Shown in pieces: positions 18,668 through 27,985 of a DNA stretch of 63,879 bases. The position numbers and the translations under genes were made by a program. The stretch covers positions 1 through 63,879 of the forward strand of contig UQLN01000026.1 of NCBI GenBank assembly GCA_900541965.1, given 5' to 3'. Position 1 is the stretch's first letter, and the number at the start of each line of letters is the position of its first letter. The notes below the pieces were generated by a model. It made no database searches. It saw only the letters and a list, made by a program, of their open reading frames with translations, and was not told the origin of the DNA. This DNA comes from an uncultured Parabacteroides sp. (GTDB lineage Bacteria; Bacteroidota; Bacteroidia; Bacteroidales; Tannerellaceae).

Positions 18668-19579
18668 ATGATTATCCGGCTTATATTCTTATTCTTACTA
18701 ACTTTGTGCAGTTGTAGCAGTTCCCATAAAGAAGGGGAACAGATACGCGTTTCCATCCTTCGCGGGCCATCGGCCATTGCATTTGCCGGATGGATGGAAA
18801 ATCCTCCGGTGATAAACGGTAAACCGCTCGATATACAGGTAATAGATGCGCCGGACAAGATACAGGCTTTGCTTGTAAAAGGGGAAACGGATATTGCAGC
18901 CCTTCCCATGATTAGTGCAGCCAACCTTTACAACAGAGGCATATCCTTCCACCTGCTGGGATGTCCGGTATGGGGTACGCTTTATATGGCAGGACGGCAA
19001 ACTTATGAGGAAAAGAAAGCCCCGAAACCGGATTTATATCTGTTCGGCGCAGGAACGACACCGGATATACTTACCCGGTATTACCTGCAACAAAACCGGT
19101 TGGATTATAAGCTAAACTACACATTTTCTTCTGCCCCCGAAATCCTGCAAGGCTTGCTTGCCGGAAAAATAGAAACAGCCGTTTTAGGAGAACCGTTCCT
19201 CAGCATGGCACTCAGAAAAGACAGTACATTACGGATATTAGCCGATTTAAATAATCAGGGAGGCGCTTCACCGGGATTCCCGCAGACAGCCATTGTCTGT
19301 TCCCCCGCTTTGGCAGACAAAAGCAGTACAATAGACAGCCTGTTGCAAGTTTCCTGCCGCTTTGCCACGGAACACCCGGAAGAAGCCATCCGCATATTGG
19401 AAAAACAAGGCATATTCAAACCGGGCATGCTTACCCCCGAAGGCATCGAACGTTGCCGTATCCATTACCAATCAGCGTCGGAAGCAAAAGGCAGCATTGC
19501 CGCTTTCCTGCAACTGATAGAGAGTTATGAACCTAAAGCCCTGAATGGAAAACTTCCGGACGGACGTTTTTATAACTAA
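18668..19579 (+). CDS. ABC transporter substrate-binding lipoprotein (SsuA/THI5-like)
   Basis: Periplasmic binding lipoprotein of 303 aa with lipobox LCSC. The fold resembles SsuA/TauA/NMT1-type binding proteins: an early LRGPSAIAFAGW segment, then KIQALLVKGETDIAALPMI, typical of this group. It should capture a small anion or thiamine/sulfonate-like compound and hand it to the fused permease-ATPase encoded 7 bp downstream. The substrate cannot be determined. Homologues in other bacteria serve sulfonate, nitrate, or pyrimidine precursors of thiamine, and no biosynthetic gene nearby narrows the choice. Confidence 0.85.
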   Translation: MIIRLIFLFLLTLCSCSSSHKEGEQIRVSILRGPSAIAFAGWMENPPVINGKPLDIQVIDAPDKIQALLVKGETDIAALPMISAANLYNRGISFHLLGCPVWGTLYMAGRQTYEEKKAPKPDLYLFGAGTTPDILTRYYLQQNRLDYKLNYTFSSAPEILQGLLAGKIETAVLGEPFLSMALRKDSTLRILADLNNQGGASPGFPQTAIVCSPALADKSSTIDSLLQVSCRFATEHPEEAIRILEKQGIFKPGMLTPEGIERCRIHYQSASEAKGSIAAFLQLIESYEPKALNGKLPDGRFYN

Positions 19580-19586
19580 GCAAACA

Positions 19587-20963
19587 ATGAAAAAAAGCCT
19601 GCTAACATTACTATCCATCGGGATACTACTACTGCTCTGGCAACTATTCGCCCTGACGGTGGATTTGCCGGAACTGGTTCCGTCTATCCCGAAATTAGCG
19701 GGAACACTTGCCGGATTATTTACCTCCGCAACGTTCTACCAGTCGGTTGCTGCAACCGTCGCGCGTGGAATCGGCGGTATGCTGATATCACTGGCAGCGG
19801 CTATCTGCATGGCTTATTTGTTCAGCAGGAAAGAATGGCTCTATGAACTTTTCCGCCCGATGCTGGCAATCATGCGCTCCATCCCGGTTATCTCCTTTAT
19901 CTTATTGGCCTTGATTTTCCTTAATCCGGAAAATATCCCCCTTATCATCGCTTTCCTGACCATGTTCCCGCTACTGACGGAAAACCTGACCAAGGGTATC
20001 CGCAACCAACGGAAAGAATACATAATAATGGCCCGTACTTTCCAAATCGGCCGATGGAACCGGATTACACAAATCATTTACCCCCAATTGAAACCGTTCC
20101 TGTACAGCGGACTTGCTTCGGCAGCAGGATTCGGTTGGCGCGCCATCATTATGGGAGAAGTATTAGCGCAATGCAACCTCGGTATCGGGGGAGAAATGAA
20201 ACGGGCACAGACCTTTATAGCCGTCCCCGAACTGATGGCATGGACCATCGTCGCTATCCTCGTCAGCTTCCTGTTCGACAAAGGGATTGCCCGCCTCGGA
20301 CAAATGCCCGTAGGCATCTCTTATACCTCCAAAGAAAAAGAGATGCCCCCGCCTATGCCTGTCGGCGATATCCGCATAAAAGACCTCTCCTTCCAATACG
20401 GGGACAAGCCGATCCTCTCCCATTTCAATTATCAATTCAAGCAAAGACATATATACGGCATTACGGCTCCTTCCGGTACAGGCAAAACTACTTTGCTGCA
20501 ACTGATAGGCCATATCCTGCATCCCCTCCAGGGAAAGATTGAAATGAATGATTGCGGCGGTATTGCCACCGTATTCCAGGAACCGGAGTTGCTGAACCAT
20601 TTAACGGTAGCCGAAAATATCGCTTTGCCACTGGCGGCAGTTACCGGCAAAGAGAAAGCGCTTGCACTGGCAGCCGGCATACTGGAAAAAATGGAAATGG
20701 AGACGTATGGGGAACGTTTTCCCGGAGAGCTCAGCTTCGGACAACAGCAACGGGTAGCGATGGCACGCGCCTTAATCTATCCCTCCTCTCTATTATTGAT
20801 GGACGAGCCCTTCAAAGGTATCGACGAAGCCCTTTGCCGCCGGATTATCGGGCGTATCCGCCAACGGCAATCCGAAAACGGGCAGACTGTTTTATTTACG
20901 TCCCATAATCCGGAAGAACTTCAACTGCTGGCAGACGAAACAGTCCGCCTGAAAACAGATTAA
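19587..20963 (+). CDS. Fused ABC permease-ATPase
   Basis: A single 458-aa chain carries both halves of an importer that are normally two genes. Residues about 1-245 are a BPD-type permease with about six hydrophobic segments and an EAA loop around EYIIMARTFQIGRWNRI. Residues about 260-458 are the ATPase with Walker A SGTGKTTLL (~296), signature LSFGQQQRVAMARAL (~382) and Walker B SLLLMDEP (~404). The ATPase part is shorter than stand-alone SsuB-type proteins. The start at 19587 avoids the overlap that the earlier ATG at 19545 would create with the binding-protein gene. Its end overlaps the convergent kinase gene by 4 bp. Confidence 0.88.
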   Translation: MKKSLLTLLSIGILLLLWQLFALTVDLPELVPSIPKLAGTLAGLFTSATFYQSVAATVARGIGGMLISLAAAICMAYLFSRKEWLYELFRPMLAIMRSIPVISFILLALIFLNPENIPLIIAFLTMFPLLTENLTKGIRNQRKEYIIMARTFQIGRWNRITQIIYPQLKPFLYSGLASAAGFGWRAIIMGEVLAQCNLGIGGEMKRAQTFIAVPELMAWTIVAILVSFLFDKGIARLGQMPVGISYTSKEKEMPPPMPVGDIRIKDLSFQYGDKPILSHFNYQFKQRHIYGITAPSGTGKTTLLQLIGHILHPLQGKIEMNDCGGIATVFQEPELLNHLTVAENIALPLAAVTGKEKALALAAGILEKMEMETYGERFPGELSFGQQQRVAMARALIYPSSLLLMDEPFKGIDEALCRRIIGRIRQRQSENGQTVLFTSHNPEELQLLADETVRLKTD

Positions 20964-22468
20964 ACCGTTTTCATCGGATTACAAGGGATACGAAACCAGA
21001 ATGTAGAACCTTTGCCCGGCTCCGAATCCACGCCTATCTCCCCGCGCAACATCGTTATAATGGTCTTGCAGATGGAAAGTCCCAGCCCCGTTCCCTGCTT
21101 AAAGTTATTCAACTTGACAAACCGGTCGAATATGGCAGCTTGTTTATCCTTCTCTATGCCGCACCCCGAATCCGAGACATAAACATAAATGCCATTATCC
21201 ATGACTTTATAACCAAAACGGATAGAACCGTTCGACGTAAATTTAATAGCATTGGAAAGGAAATTCACCAATACCTGCGTGAACCGGGTCTTTTCCGAAA
21301 CAATGGTATAATTATTTCCATCGTTCTCGAATATAACGTTTACACCACTGTCTACACGAAGAGCGAAAGCTTGTTGCTGGGTCTGGAAAACATCATTCAA
21401 GCGGAATGCCGTATACAGAAATTCCAGCTTGCCGGATTCTATCTTGGATATATCGAGGATATCCCCTATTAATTGCAACAAAAACTCATTGCTTGACTGG
21501 ATAATATTCAGGTATTCCTGTTTCTCATCTTCCGTTTCGGCCTGTGCCAAAAGAGTGGAGAAACCTACAATCGCATTTAACGGTGTCCGGATTTCATGAC
21601 TCATATTCGCAATAAAAGAAGATTTCATCCGGTCGCTCTCTTCTGCAATACGTTTGGCACGAATATCTTCCTCATGACGTTTATCCGTCGTAATATCACG
21701 CAAAATACCGATGGCCTTTGCCGGTTTGCCATTAGAATCATATTCCAGGACTTCTCCTATTTTTTCTAACCAAACATATTCATCGGAAAAATAACGGCAG
21801 AGGAAACTTAAACGGACCGTCTCCACCTCTCCCCGGGCAAATGCGCTGGTTATATCCCTGTACATCTGTTGATGGCTCGGATGTATCTTTTCCGTAAAGC
21901 TTTCATGTGTAATAAATGTATTAACTAATTCCCCGTCTTTCACAAAAGAAAGTTCCGCTGTTTCATCGACCACATTCCATATCCATGGATAGATTTTCCC
22001 CGCCTGGCACGACATGGTTAAACGCTTATTGTTTTCCTGCTGCTGTTCTTCATACAGTCTTTGTTGGGTAATATCCCATGAAATGCCCAGCAAATAAGGA
22101 GCTTTTCCTTCACGGGGAACCAGAATTTTCATCGTATCCATATAACGGATTATTCCTTTCGGATCGACCATCTGCTCCACAAAACGCTGCATTTCTCCGG
22201 ACTTGACAACTTTTTCATCCATGTCGCGAAATGCCTGCGCTGCAACCGGATCCAGAAACAAATCGAAATCAGTTTTTCCCACTATCTCATCATGATACCT
22301 TCCATAAAGGAGTTTCATCATCGGACTTGAATAGACATACCGGAAATCGTTTCCGCTATCCTTTACAAAAAGATACAAAGGGATAGATTCTACTATATTT
22401 TCCAAAAGCCCAGACAAATCTTTGTAATCTCGTTCCAAAGATTGTTCTGCAGAGTGTTTATTTGCCAT
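20960..22468 (-). CDS. Soluble PAS-domain sensor histidine kinase
   Basis: Histidine kinase of 502 aa without transmembrane segments, so it is cytoplasmic. Two PAS-type sensory modules (about 18-135 and 145-265) are followed by a HisKA dimerisation domain with the phosphorylated His in NMSHEIRTPLN (~288) and a HATPase domain with the N box NFLSNAIKFT and GTGLGLSI. No receiver domain is attached and no response regulator is adjacent, so its partner is encoded elsewhere. It faces the ABC operon tail-to-tail with a 4-bp overlap. The signal is unknown. Confidence 0.9.
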   Translation of the reverse strand: MANKHSAEQSLERDYKDLSGLLENIVESIPLYLFVKDSGNDFRYVYSSPMMKLLYGRYHDEIVGKTDFDLFLDPVAAQAFRDMDEKVVKSGEMQRFVEQMVDPKGIIRYMDTMKILVPREGKAPYLLGISWDITQQRLYEEQQQENNKRLTMSCQAGKIYPWIWNVVDETAELSFVKDGELVNTFITHESFTEKIHPSHQQMYRDITSAFARGEVETVRLSFLCRYFSDEYVWLEKIGEVLEYDSNGKPAKAIGILRDITTDKRHEEDIRAKRIAEESDRMKSSFIANMSHEIRTPLNAIVGFSTLLAQAETEDEKQEYLNIIQSSNEFLLQLIGDILDISKIESGKLEFLYTAFRLNDVFQTQQQAFALRVDSGVNVIFENDGNNYTIVSEKTRFTQVLVNFLSNAIKFTSNGSIRFGYKVMDNGIYVYVSDSGCGIEKDKQAAIFDRFVKLNNFKQGTGLGLSICKTIITMLRGEIGVDSEPGKGSTFWFRIPCNPMKTV

Positions 22469-22573
22469 GATATTTATATGTTATCGCCACAAAAGTCTTT
22501 AAAATAAATGAAAGAAACAAATATTTTAATCCAAAGAAATCAGCCTGGAAAACTAAATAAAAAGCCAAACGAT

Positions 22574-22581
22574 TATCTTTG
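22574..22581 (+). promoter_or_regulatory. -7 box of the tex promoter
   Basis: TATCTTTG lies 24 bp before the ATG at 22606. Its position rules out translation from the TTG at 22579 and so sets the start of tex. Confidence 0.6.
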
Positions 22582-22605
22582 TACCTCAAATTGAAAAATA
22601 TAGAT

Positions 22606-24732
22606 ATGGCAACATCATTCCATACACTGGTTTCACAAGTATTAAATATTCCTGCGGGACAAGTGGAAAAAACGATCGGTCTGCTGAACGAAGGGGCGAC
22701 CATCCCTTTTATTAGCCGTTATAGAAAAGAAGTAACAGGAGGCCTGGACGAAGTCCAGATAGGAAACATTAAAGACCAACTGGACAAATTTACCGAACTG
22801 AAAAAGCGTAAGGAAACGATCCTTTCCTCCATAGAAGAACAGGGAAAACTATCCCCTGAACTGAAAAAACGTATCGAAGCATCATGGGACAGCACGGAAA
22901 TAGAAGACCTCTATCTCCCCTATAAGCCCAAACGGGTTACCAAGGCGGAAATTGCCCGGAAGAAAGGGCTCGAACCGCTTGCCAAGGTGGTAATGATGCA
23001 GAACGAGCCGAACCTGATGGCACGTGCTAAAGCCTTTATCCAAGGTGAAGTAAAGAGCATGGAAGAAGCATTGCAGGGCGCCCGCGACATCATTGCCGAA
23101 TGGGTAAACGAAAATGAGGAAGCTCGTAATATCGTCCGCAATTCTTTCTCGCATACCGCCATTATTACAGCTAAAATCATCAAAGGCAAGGAAGAAGAAG
23201 GCGCCAAATACAGGGATTATTTCGACTTCAGCGAACCTCTGAAACGCATCTCGTCCCACCGCCTGCTGGCACTTCGCCGTGGAGAGGCGGAAGGTATACT
23301 ACGCGTCAGCATTTCGCCGGATGCGGACACCTGTATGGACCGATTGAAACGCCGTTTTGTCCGCAACCGGAACGAAGCCTCCGAACAGGTTTCCGATGCT
23401 GTAGACGACTCCTTCAAACGCCTGTTGAAGCCTTCCATCGAAACAGAATTTTCCAACCTGAGCAAAACGAAAGCGGATGAAGAAGCCATCCGTGTCTTTG
23501 CCGGCAACCTCCGCCAACTCCTGATGGCTCCCCCTTTGGGGCAAAAACGGGTATTGGGGGTAGACTCGGGCTACCGCACAGGTTGTAAACTGGTTTGTCT
23601 GGATGCACAAGGGGCTTTGCTGCATAATGAAACCGTCTATCCGCATCCGCCGCAGAACGAGAAAAGCAAATCCGCTGCCAAAGTATCGCAACTGGTATCC
23701 ACCTATGCCATCGAAGCGATTGCTATCGGCAACGGTACAGCGAGCCGCGAAACGGAAGAATTTATTACAAACATACGTTACGACCGGAAAGTGCAGGTTT
23801 TCGTAGTCAGCGAAAACGGCGCATCCATCTATTCCGCCTCCAAGGTTGCAAGGGATGAATTTCCGGAATACGACGTCACGGTAAGAGGTGCGGTAAGCAT
23901 CGGACGCCGCCTGATGGACCCGCTTGCCGAACTGGTGAAGATTGACCCCAAAAGTATTGGCGTAGGGCAATACCAACACGATGTAGACCAGTCCGCATTG
24001 AAAAAGAGCCTCGACCAGACGGTGGAAAGCTGCGTGAACCTGGTCGGAGTAAATGTAAATACGGCAAGCAAGAACCTGCTGACCTATATCTCCGGCTTAG
24101 GTCCTGCCCTGGCTCAGAATATCGTGGATTACCGTACCGAACACGGCCCTTTCCAGTCGCGCCGGGAATTACTGAAAGTTTCCCGTATGGGAGAAAAGGC
24201 CTTCGAACAGAGTGCAGGGTTCCTCCGCATACAGGCCGGCAAGAATCCGCTGGACAACTCTGCCGTCCATCCCGAAAGCTACCCGATTGTCGAAAAGATG
24301 GCGAAAGATTTGAATTGTACGGTTTCCGATTTGATAGCAAACAAGGAGCTAAAGAAGAAACTGGATTTGAAGAAATACATTACCGATACAACGGGAATAC
24401 CTACCTTACTGGACATTATGGAAGAACTGGACAAACCGGGACGGGACCCGCGCCAGGCGATCCAGGTATTTTCTTTCGACCCGACAGTGAAAACCATCGG
24501 GGATTTGAAAGAAGGACAAGTCCTGCCGGGTATAGTGACGAACATTACCAATTTCGGTTGTTTTGTCGATGTGGGCATTAAAGAAAACGGGCTGGTTCAT
24601 ATTTCCGAGCTTGCCGACCGCTTTGTCAGCGACCCTACGGAAATCGTATCTATCCACCAGCATGTAAAGGTAAAAGTTCTGAGTGTGGACCTTGCTCGCA
24701 AGCGGGTACAACTCACAATGAAAGGTATATAA
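22606..24732 (+). CDS. tex: Tex family RNA-binding transcription accessory protein
   Basis: Conserved RNA/DNA-binding protein Tex, 708 aa. The start MATSFHTLVSQVL is selected because the promoter overlaps the upstream in-frame TTG. The order is the standard one: N-terminal helical Tex domain, YqgF-like RNase-H fold (with VLGVDSGYRTGCK near residue 320), helix-hairpin-helix region (TYISGLGPALAQNIVDYR) and a C-terminal S1 domain (about 635-705, LPGIVTNITNFGCFVDVG). It is thought to act on stalled transcription complexes. The gene is followed by ybaK only 2 bp downstream, so the two are co-transcribed. Confidence 0.95.
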   Translation: MATSFHTLVSQVLNIPAGQVEKTIGLLNEGATIPFISRYRKEVTGGLDEVQIGNIKDQLDKFTELKKRKETILSSIEEQGKLSPELKKRIEASWDSTEIEDLYLPYKPKRVTKAEIARKKGLEPLAKVVMMQNEPNLMARAKAFIQGEVKSMEEALQGARDIIAEWVNENEEARNIVRNSFSHTAIITAKIIKGKEEEGAKYRDYFDFSEPLKRISSHRLLALRRGEAEGILRVSISPDADTCMDRLKRRFVRNRNEASEQVSDAVDDSFKRLLKPSIETEFSNLSKTKADEEAIRVFAGNLRQLLMAPPLGQKRVLGVDSGYRTGCKLVCLDAQGALLHNETVYPHPPQNEKSKSAAKVSQLVSTYAIEAIAIGNGTASRETEEFITNIRYDRKVQVFVVSENGASIYSASKVARDEFPEYDVTVRGAVSIGRRLMDPLAELVKIDPKSIGVGQYQHDVDQSALKKSLDQTVESCVNLVGVNVNTASKNLLTYISGLGPALAQNIVDYRTEHGPFQSRRELLKVSRMGEKAFEQSAGFLRIQAGKNPLDNSAVHPESYPIVEKMAKDLNCTVSDLIANKELKKKLDLKKYITDTTGIPTLLDIMEELDKPGRDPRQAIQVFSFDPTVKTIGDLKEGQVLPGIVTNITNFGCFVDVGIKENGLVHISELADRFVSDPTEIVSIHQHVKVKVLSVDLARKRVQLTMKGI

Positions 24733-24734
24733 AA

Positions 24735-25214
24735 ATGAAGATTAACAAGACGAATGTGGCACGCCTGTTGGATAAAGCAAAGGTTGCTTACCAACTGGTA
24801 CCCTACAAAGTAGATGAAAACGACTTGAGCGCCACGCATGTTGCCGAACAGTTAGGCGAGGATGTGGCACAGGTTTTCAAAACATTGATTTTGCATGGCG
24901 ACAAAAGTGGATATTTTGTCTGTGTCATTCCCGGAGCGGAAGAGGTAAACCTGAAAAAGGCGGCAAAAGTTTCAGGAAACAAAAGCTGTGAAATGATTCC
25001 GGTAAAAGAACTGCTGCCTCTGACCGGTTACATCCGGGGTGGCTGCTCTCCTATCGGGATGAAGAAGCATTTCCCGACATATATCCATCCTACAGCCGAA
25101 ACATTCGACAAAATCTACGTCAGCGCCGGGCAACGGGGACTGCAAATACAAATTGCGCCTGCCGACTTGATACGGGAAGCGCGTGCGACCGTTGCAGAAC
25201 TGACTGGCGAGTAG
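24735..25214 (+). CDS. ybaK: Cys-tRNA(Pro) deacylase YbaK/EbsC
   Basis: Trans-editing enzyme of 159 aa in the YbaK/EbsC family, which hydrolyses cysteine wrongly attached to tRNA-Pro. Family features include KTLILHG near residue 46 and the loop GGCSPIGMKKHFPTYI near residue 97 that forms part of the active site. It starts 2 bp after the tex stop codon and is therefore in the same transcription unit. The length fits the family and nothing unusual is seen. Confidence 0.92.
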   Translation: MKINKTNVARLLDKAKVAYQLVPYKVDENDLSATHVAEQLGEDVAQVFKTLILHGDKSGYFVCVIPGAEEVNLKKAAKVSGNKSCEMIPVKELLPLTGYIRGGCSPIGMKKHFPTYIHPTAETFDKIYVSAGQRGLQIQIAPADLIREARATVAELTGE

Positions 25215-25262
25215 ATGTTAAAAAATATTAGTAGCGGTAGTAATTTGAAAAAGAAGCAAAGG

Positions 25263-25314
25263 AAAAAAACTCCCCGGATAACGGCTATATTAGCAAACCG
25301 TTATCCGAGGAGTT
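25263..25314 (-). terminator. Intrinsic terminator of the lipocalin-like gene
   Basis: A 16-17-bp nearly perfect stem (arms containing CGGATAACGG and CCGTTATCCG) is followed by a run of T on the minus strand (complement of 25263-25269). It terminates the leftward gene at 25338 and could also slow rightward transcription from ybaK. Confidence 0.8.
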
Positions 25315-25337
25315 GTATTATCTAATCTATTTAATTA

Positions 25338-25727
25338 TCAGAAATTGCGGAAAGTATACGTCTTGTCTCCCGAAGTCAGGATAAGTCTTTTTGAAGTTAC
25401 TTCGTCAATCGTAAAAACTCGCTTGGTAGAAGTCCAGTCTGTATACGGCAATAGGTTTTTATCCAGTATTTCCAACTCGATCTTGTTCTCTCCTATAACA
25501 TCGTTAAAACCATCGGAAGCACGGCTTGCACCTGTATTCTCATTATATATCTGATACTGGAACAATCCATGCTGGAAATTATAATAGATCGTATCTACCT
25601 TTTCTACCGTACCGTTCGTATTAATCTCCTGCATCTGCCATTTACCATATAATTTATCACGCTCATCCTTGCTACAGGAGGAAACAAACAGGAGTGCACA
25701 CACTGCTATAATCAAATTTCTAATCAT
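25338..25727 (-). CDS. Small lipocalin-like lipoprotein
   Basis: 129-aa lipoprotein with lipobox VSSC and a short beta-rich body beginning KLYGKWQMQEI, the opening typical of lipocalin-like domains in Bacteroidales. It probably sits in an envelope membrane and may bind a small hydrophobic ligand, but no function is known. It lies downstream of the his operon on the same strand with a gap of 95 bp and is followed by its own terminator. Confidence 0.75.
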   Translation of the reverse strand: MIRNLIIAVCALLFVSSCSKDERDKLYGKWQMQEINTNGTVEKVDTIYYNFQHGLFQYQIYNENTGASRASDGFNDVIGENKIELEILDKNLLPYTDWTSTKRVFTIDEVTSKRLILTSGDKTYTFRNF

Positions 25728-25822
25728 ATTCTTTATTCTTAAACAGGCGTCAAAGGAAAGAATTTATTTTGAATGTCGCAAATTAAAGCCTTCTAATCTT
25801 ACCTCCGGCGCCTGTTCTCCGG

Positions 25823-26950
25823 TTATAGCATGCCCTTTGTACTAGGCAATTCGTATTTATAAATATCCCGTCGTATTGCCATCTTGATAGAACGGGCAAG
25901 AGCCTTAAAAATACCTTCTATCTTATGGTGCTCGTTCGTGCCTTCCGCTTTAATATTCAGGTTCATACGGGCGGCATCGCTCAGGCTCTTGAAGAAATGG
26001 AGAAACATCTCGGTCGGCATATCCCCTACTTTTTCCCGATGGAACTCGGCATCCCATACCAGCCAGGGACGTCCTCCGAAATCGAGGGCCACACTACAGA
26101 GGCAGTCGTCCATCGGCAAGGCATACCCGTAGCGTTCTATGCCGCGTTTGTCTCCCAGCGCTTTCAGCAAGGCTTCGCCAAAGGCAATCGCCGTATCTTC
26201 AATCGTATGGTGTTCGTCCACTTCCAAATCGCCTTTTACACGGATTGTAAGGTCTATGCCCGAATGCTTGCCTATCTGGTCGAGCATATGGTCGAAAAAG
26301 CCCAACCCGGTCGAGATTTCAGTTGTGCCATGCCCATCCAGGTTTACTTCCACATAGATATCCGTCTCTTTGGTAGTCCGTTGCACTACGACACGGCGTT
26401 CGCCCGCAAAAAGAAATTCGGTTACTTTGTCCCAATCCTCCGTAACCAGTACGGGAGAAAGTGCCGGATTTTCGGCTAAAAGCTGGCGGGCTTCGTCATC
26501 CATCGGACGCAGCCAGATAGCTTTCGCTCCCAAATTGGCAGCCAGTTGCATATCGGTCAGGCGGTCGCCGATTACATAGCTTCCCGCCAGGTCGTAAGTT
26601 CCGGAAAGGTATTTCCCTAACATACCCGTACGGGGTTTGCGGTTCGGGGAATTATCTTCCGGGAAAGAACGGTCTATCAGGATATCGTCGAATACAATCC
26701 CTTCGCCTTCCAATGCTTTCAACATCTTATTATGGGCCGGCCAGAAGGTTTCTTCCGGAAAAGAAGAGGTACCCAGGCCATCCTGGTTGGTTACCATGAC
26801 AAACTCGAAATCCAACTGTTTGCGGATAAAATACAGGTTACGGAATACCTTCGGATAAAATTCCAGTTTTTCCAGGCTATCCAGTTGGTAATCGACAGGC
26901 GGCTCGATAACCAATGTACCGTCACGGTCTATAAATAACGCTCTTTTCAT
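25823..26950 (-). CDS. hisB: Bifunctional histidinol-phosphatase / imidazoleglycerol-phosphate dehydratase
   Basis: HisB of 375 aa performing two steps of histidine biosynthesis. The N-terminal HAD phosphatase has the nucleophile motif FIDRDGTLVIEP. The C-terminal dehydratase has the paired histidine motifs GFFDHMLDQIGKH, DEHHTIEDTAIA and NEHHKIEGIFKA that bind the two metal ions. It is the last gene of the leftward his operon, 3 bp after hisC. The remaining his genes (hisH, hisA, hisF, hisIE) are not in the window. Confidence 0.96.
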   Translation of the reverse strand: MKRALFIDRDGTLVIEPPVDYQLDSLEKLEFYPKVFRNLYFIRKQLDFEFVMVTNQDGLGTSSFPEETFWPAHNKMLKALEGEGIVFDDILIDRSFPEDNSPNRKPRTGMLGKYLSGTYDLAGSYVIGDRLTDMQLAANLGAKAIWLRPMDDEARQLLAENPALSPVLVTEDWDKVTEFLFAGERRVVVQRTTKETDIYVEVNLDGHGTTEISTGLGFFDHMLDQIGKHSGIDLTIRVKGDLEVDEHHTIEDTAIAFGEALLKALGDKRGIERYGYALPMDDCLCSVALDFGGRPWLVWDAEFHREKVGDMPTEMFLHFFKSLSDAARMNLNIKAEGTNEHHKIEGIFKALARSIKMAIRRDIYKYELPSTKGML

Positions 26951-26953
26951 ACC

Positions 26954-27985
26954 TTATATCGTTTCTAAAACAGCCAATAACGCTTGGTTCTCTTCCGGCG
27001 TACCGACGGTGATACGAAGGCATCCGTTGCAGAGCGTCACATTGGTACGGTTACGCACAATCACCCCTTTATTTACCAGCAGGTCGTAAATGCCGTTGGC
27101 ATCCCCTACATCTACCAGAATAAAATTGGCGTCGGTAGGATACATCTTCTTCACGCAAGCCAATCCCGACAATACGGATTGCAGGCGCGCACGTTCGGAA
27201 AGGATGGCATCCAACTGCTCTTTCATCCGGTCTGCCTGGTTCAGGATGTCGAGCGCCTGTGCCTGCGTCAGCATATTCACATTGTAAGGGTATTTTATCT
27301 TATTCAGGATAAAGATAATTTCGGGGGAAGCAAATGCCATCCCCATACGGATACCGGCAGCACCCCATGCTTTCGATAAGGTCTGGAGCACAATCAGATT
27401 AGGGAACTGGTTCAGTTCGGAAAGGAAGGACGGTTCGGTCGAGAAATCGATATAGGCTTCGTCAATCACGACAATTCCCTGGAATGTATTCAGGATACGG
27501 TACAGCTTTTCACGCTCCAGGCTATTGCCGGTCGGGTTGTTCGGCGAACAGAGGTAAATTACTTTTGTCCGTTCGTCCACAGCCTGTAAAAGGCGGTCTG
27601 CATCCAGGTTAAAAGATTTGTCCAGTTCCACTTTGCAGAACTCCACATTATTCACTTCCGCAGCGACTTCGTACATACCGTAGGAAGGGGCGATGCTGAC
27701 GATACGGTCTGCTCCCGGCTCACAAAAAGCACGGATAACGAGGTCTATCGGCTCATCACTTCCGTTCCCGAGGAAGATGGATTTAACAGCCACACCTTTC
27801 AGTTCGGCAATGCGCTCTTTCAGCTTCCACTGCATCGGGTCGGGATAGCGGTTGTAAGGGGTATTATAGGGGTTCTCGTTTGCATCCAGGAAAACGGAGG
27901 CGGAACCGTGGTATTCGTCTCTTGCCGACGAATAAGGCTTCATATTCCAAACATTCGGCCTTACTAATTCTTTTAAGTCTTTCAT
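26954..27985 (-). CDS. hisC: Histidinol-phosphate aminotransferase
   Basis: PLP-dependent class I/II aminotransferase of 343 aa converting imidazole-acetol phosphate to histidinol phosphate. The family motifs are present: SPNNPTGN, then VIDEAYIDF, and the PLP lysine in LSKAWGAAGIRMG near residue 208. The start overlaps the end of hisD by 4 bp, indicating coupled translation. Confidence 0.95.
   Translation of the reverse strand: MKDLKELVRPNVWNMKPYSSARDEYHGSASVFLDANENPYNTPYNRYPDPMQWKLKERIAELKGVAVKSIFLGNGSDEPIDLVIRAFCEPGADRIVSIAPSYGMYEVAAEVNNVEFCKVELDKSFNLDADRLLQAVDERTKVIYLCSPNNPTGNSLEREKLYRILNTFQGIVVIDEAYIDFSTEPSFLSELNQFPNLIVLQTLSKAWGAAGIRMGMAFASPEIIFILNKIKYPYNVNMLTQAQALDILNQADRMKEQLDAILSERARLQSVLSGLACVKKMYPTDANFILVDVGDANGIYDLLVNKGVIVRNRTNVTLCNGCLRITVGTPEENQALLAVLETI

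Noticed and set aside
25740..25817. AACAGGCG/CGCCTGTT inverted repeat after hisB as a terminator
   Set aside because: Arms of 8 bp are separated by about 60 bp and no T tract follows.
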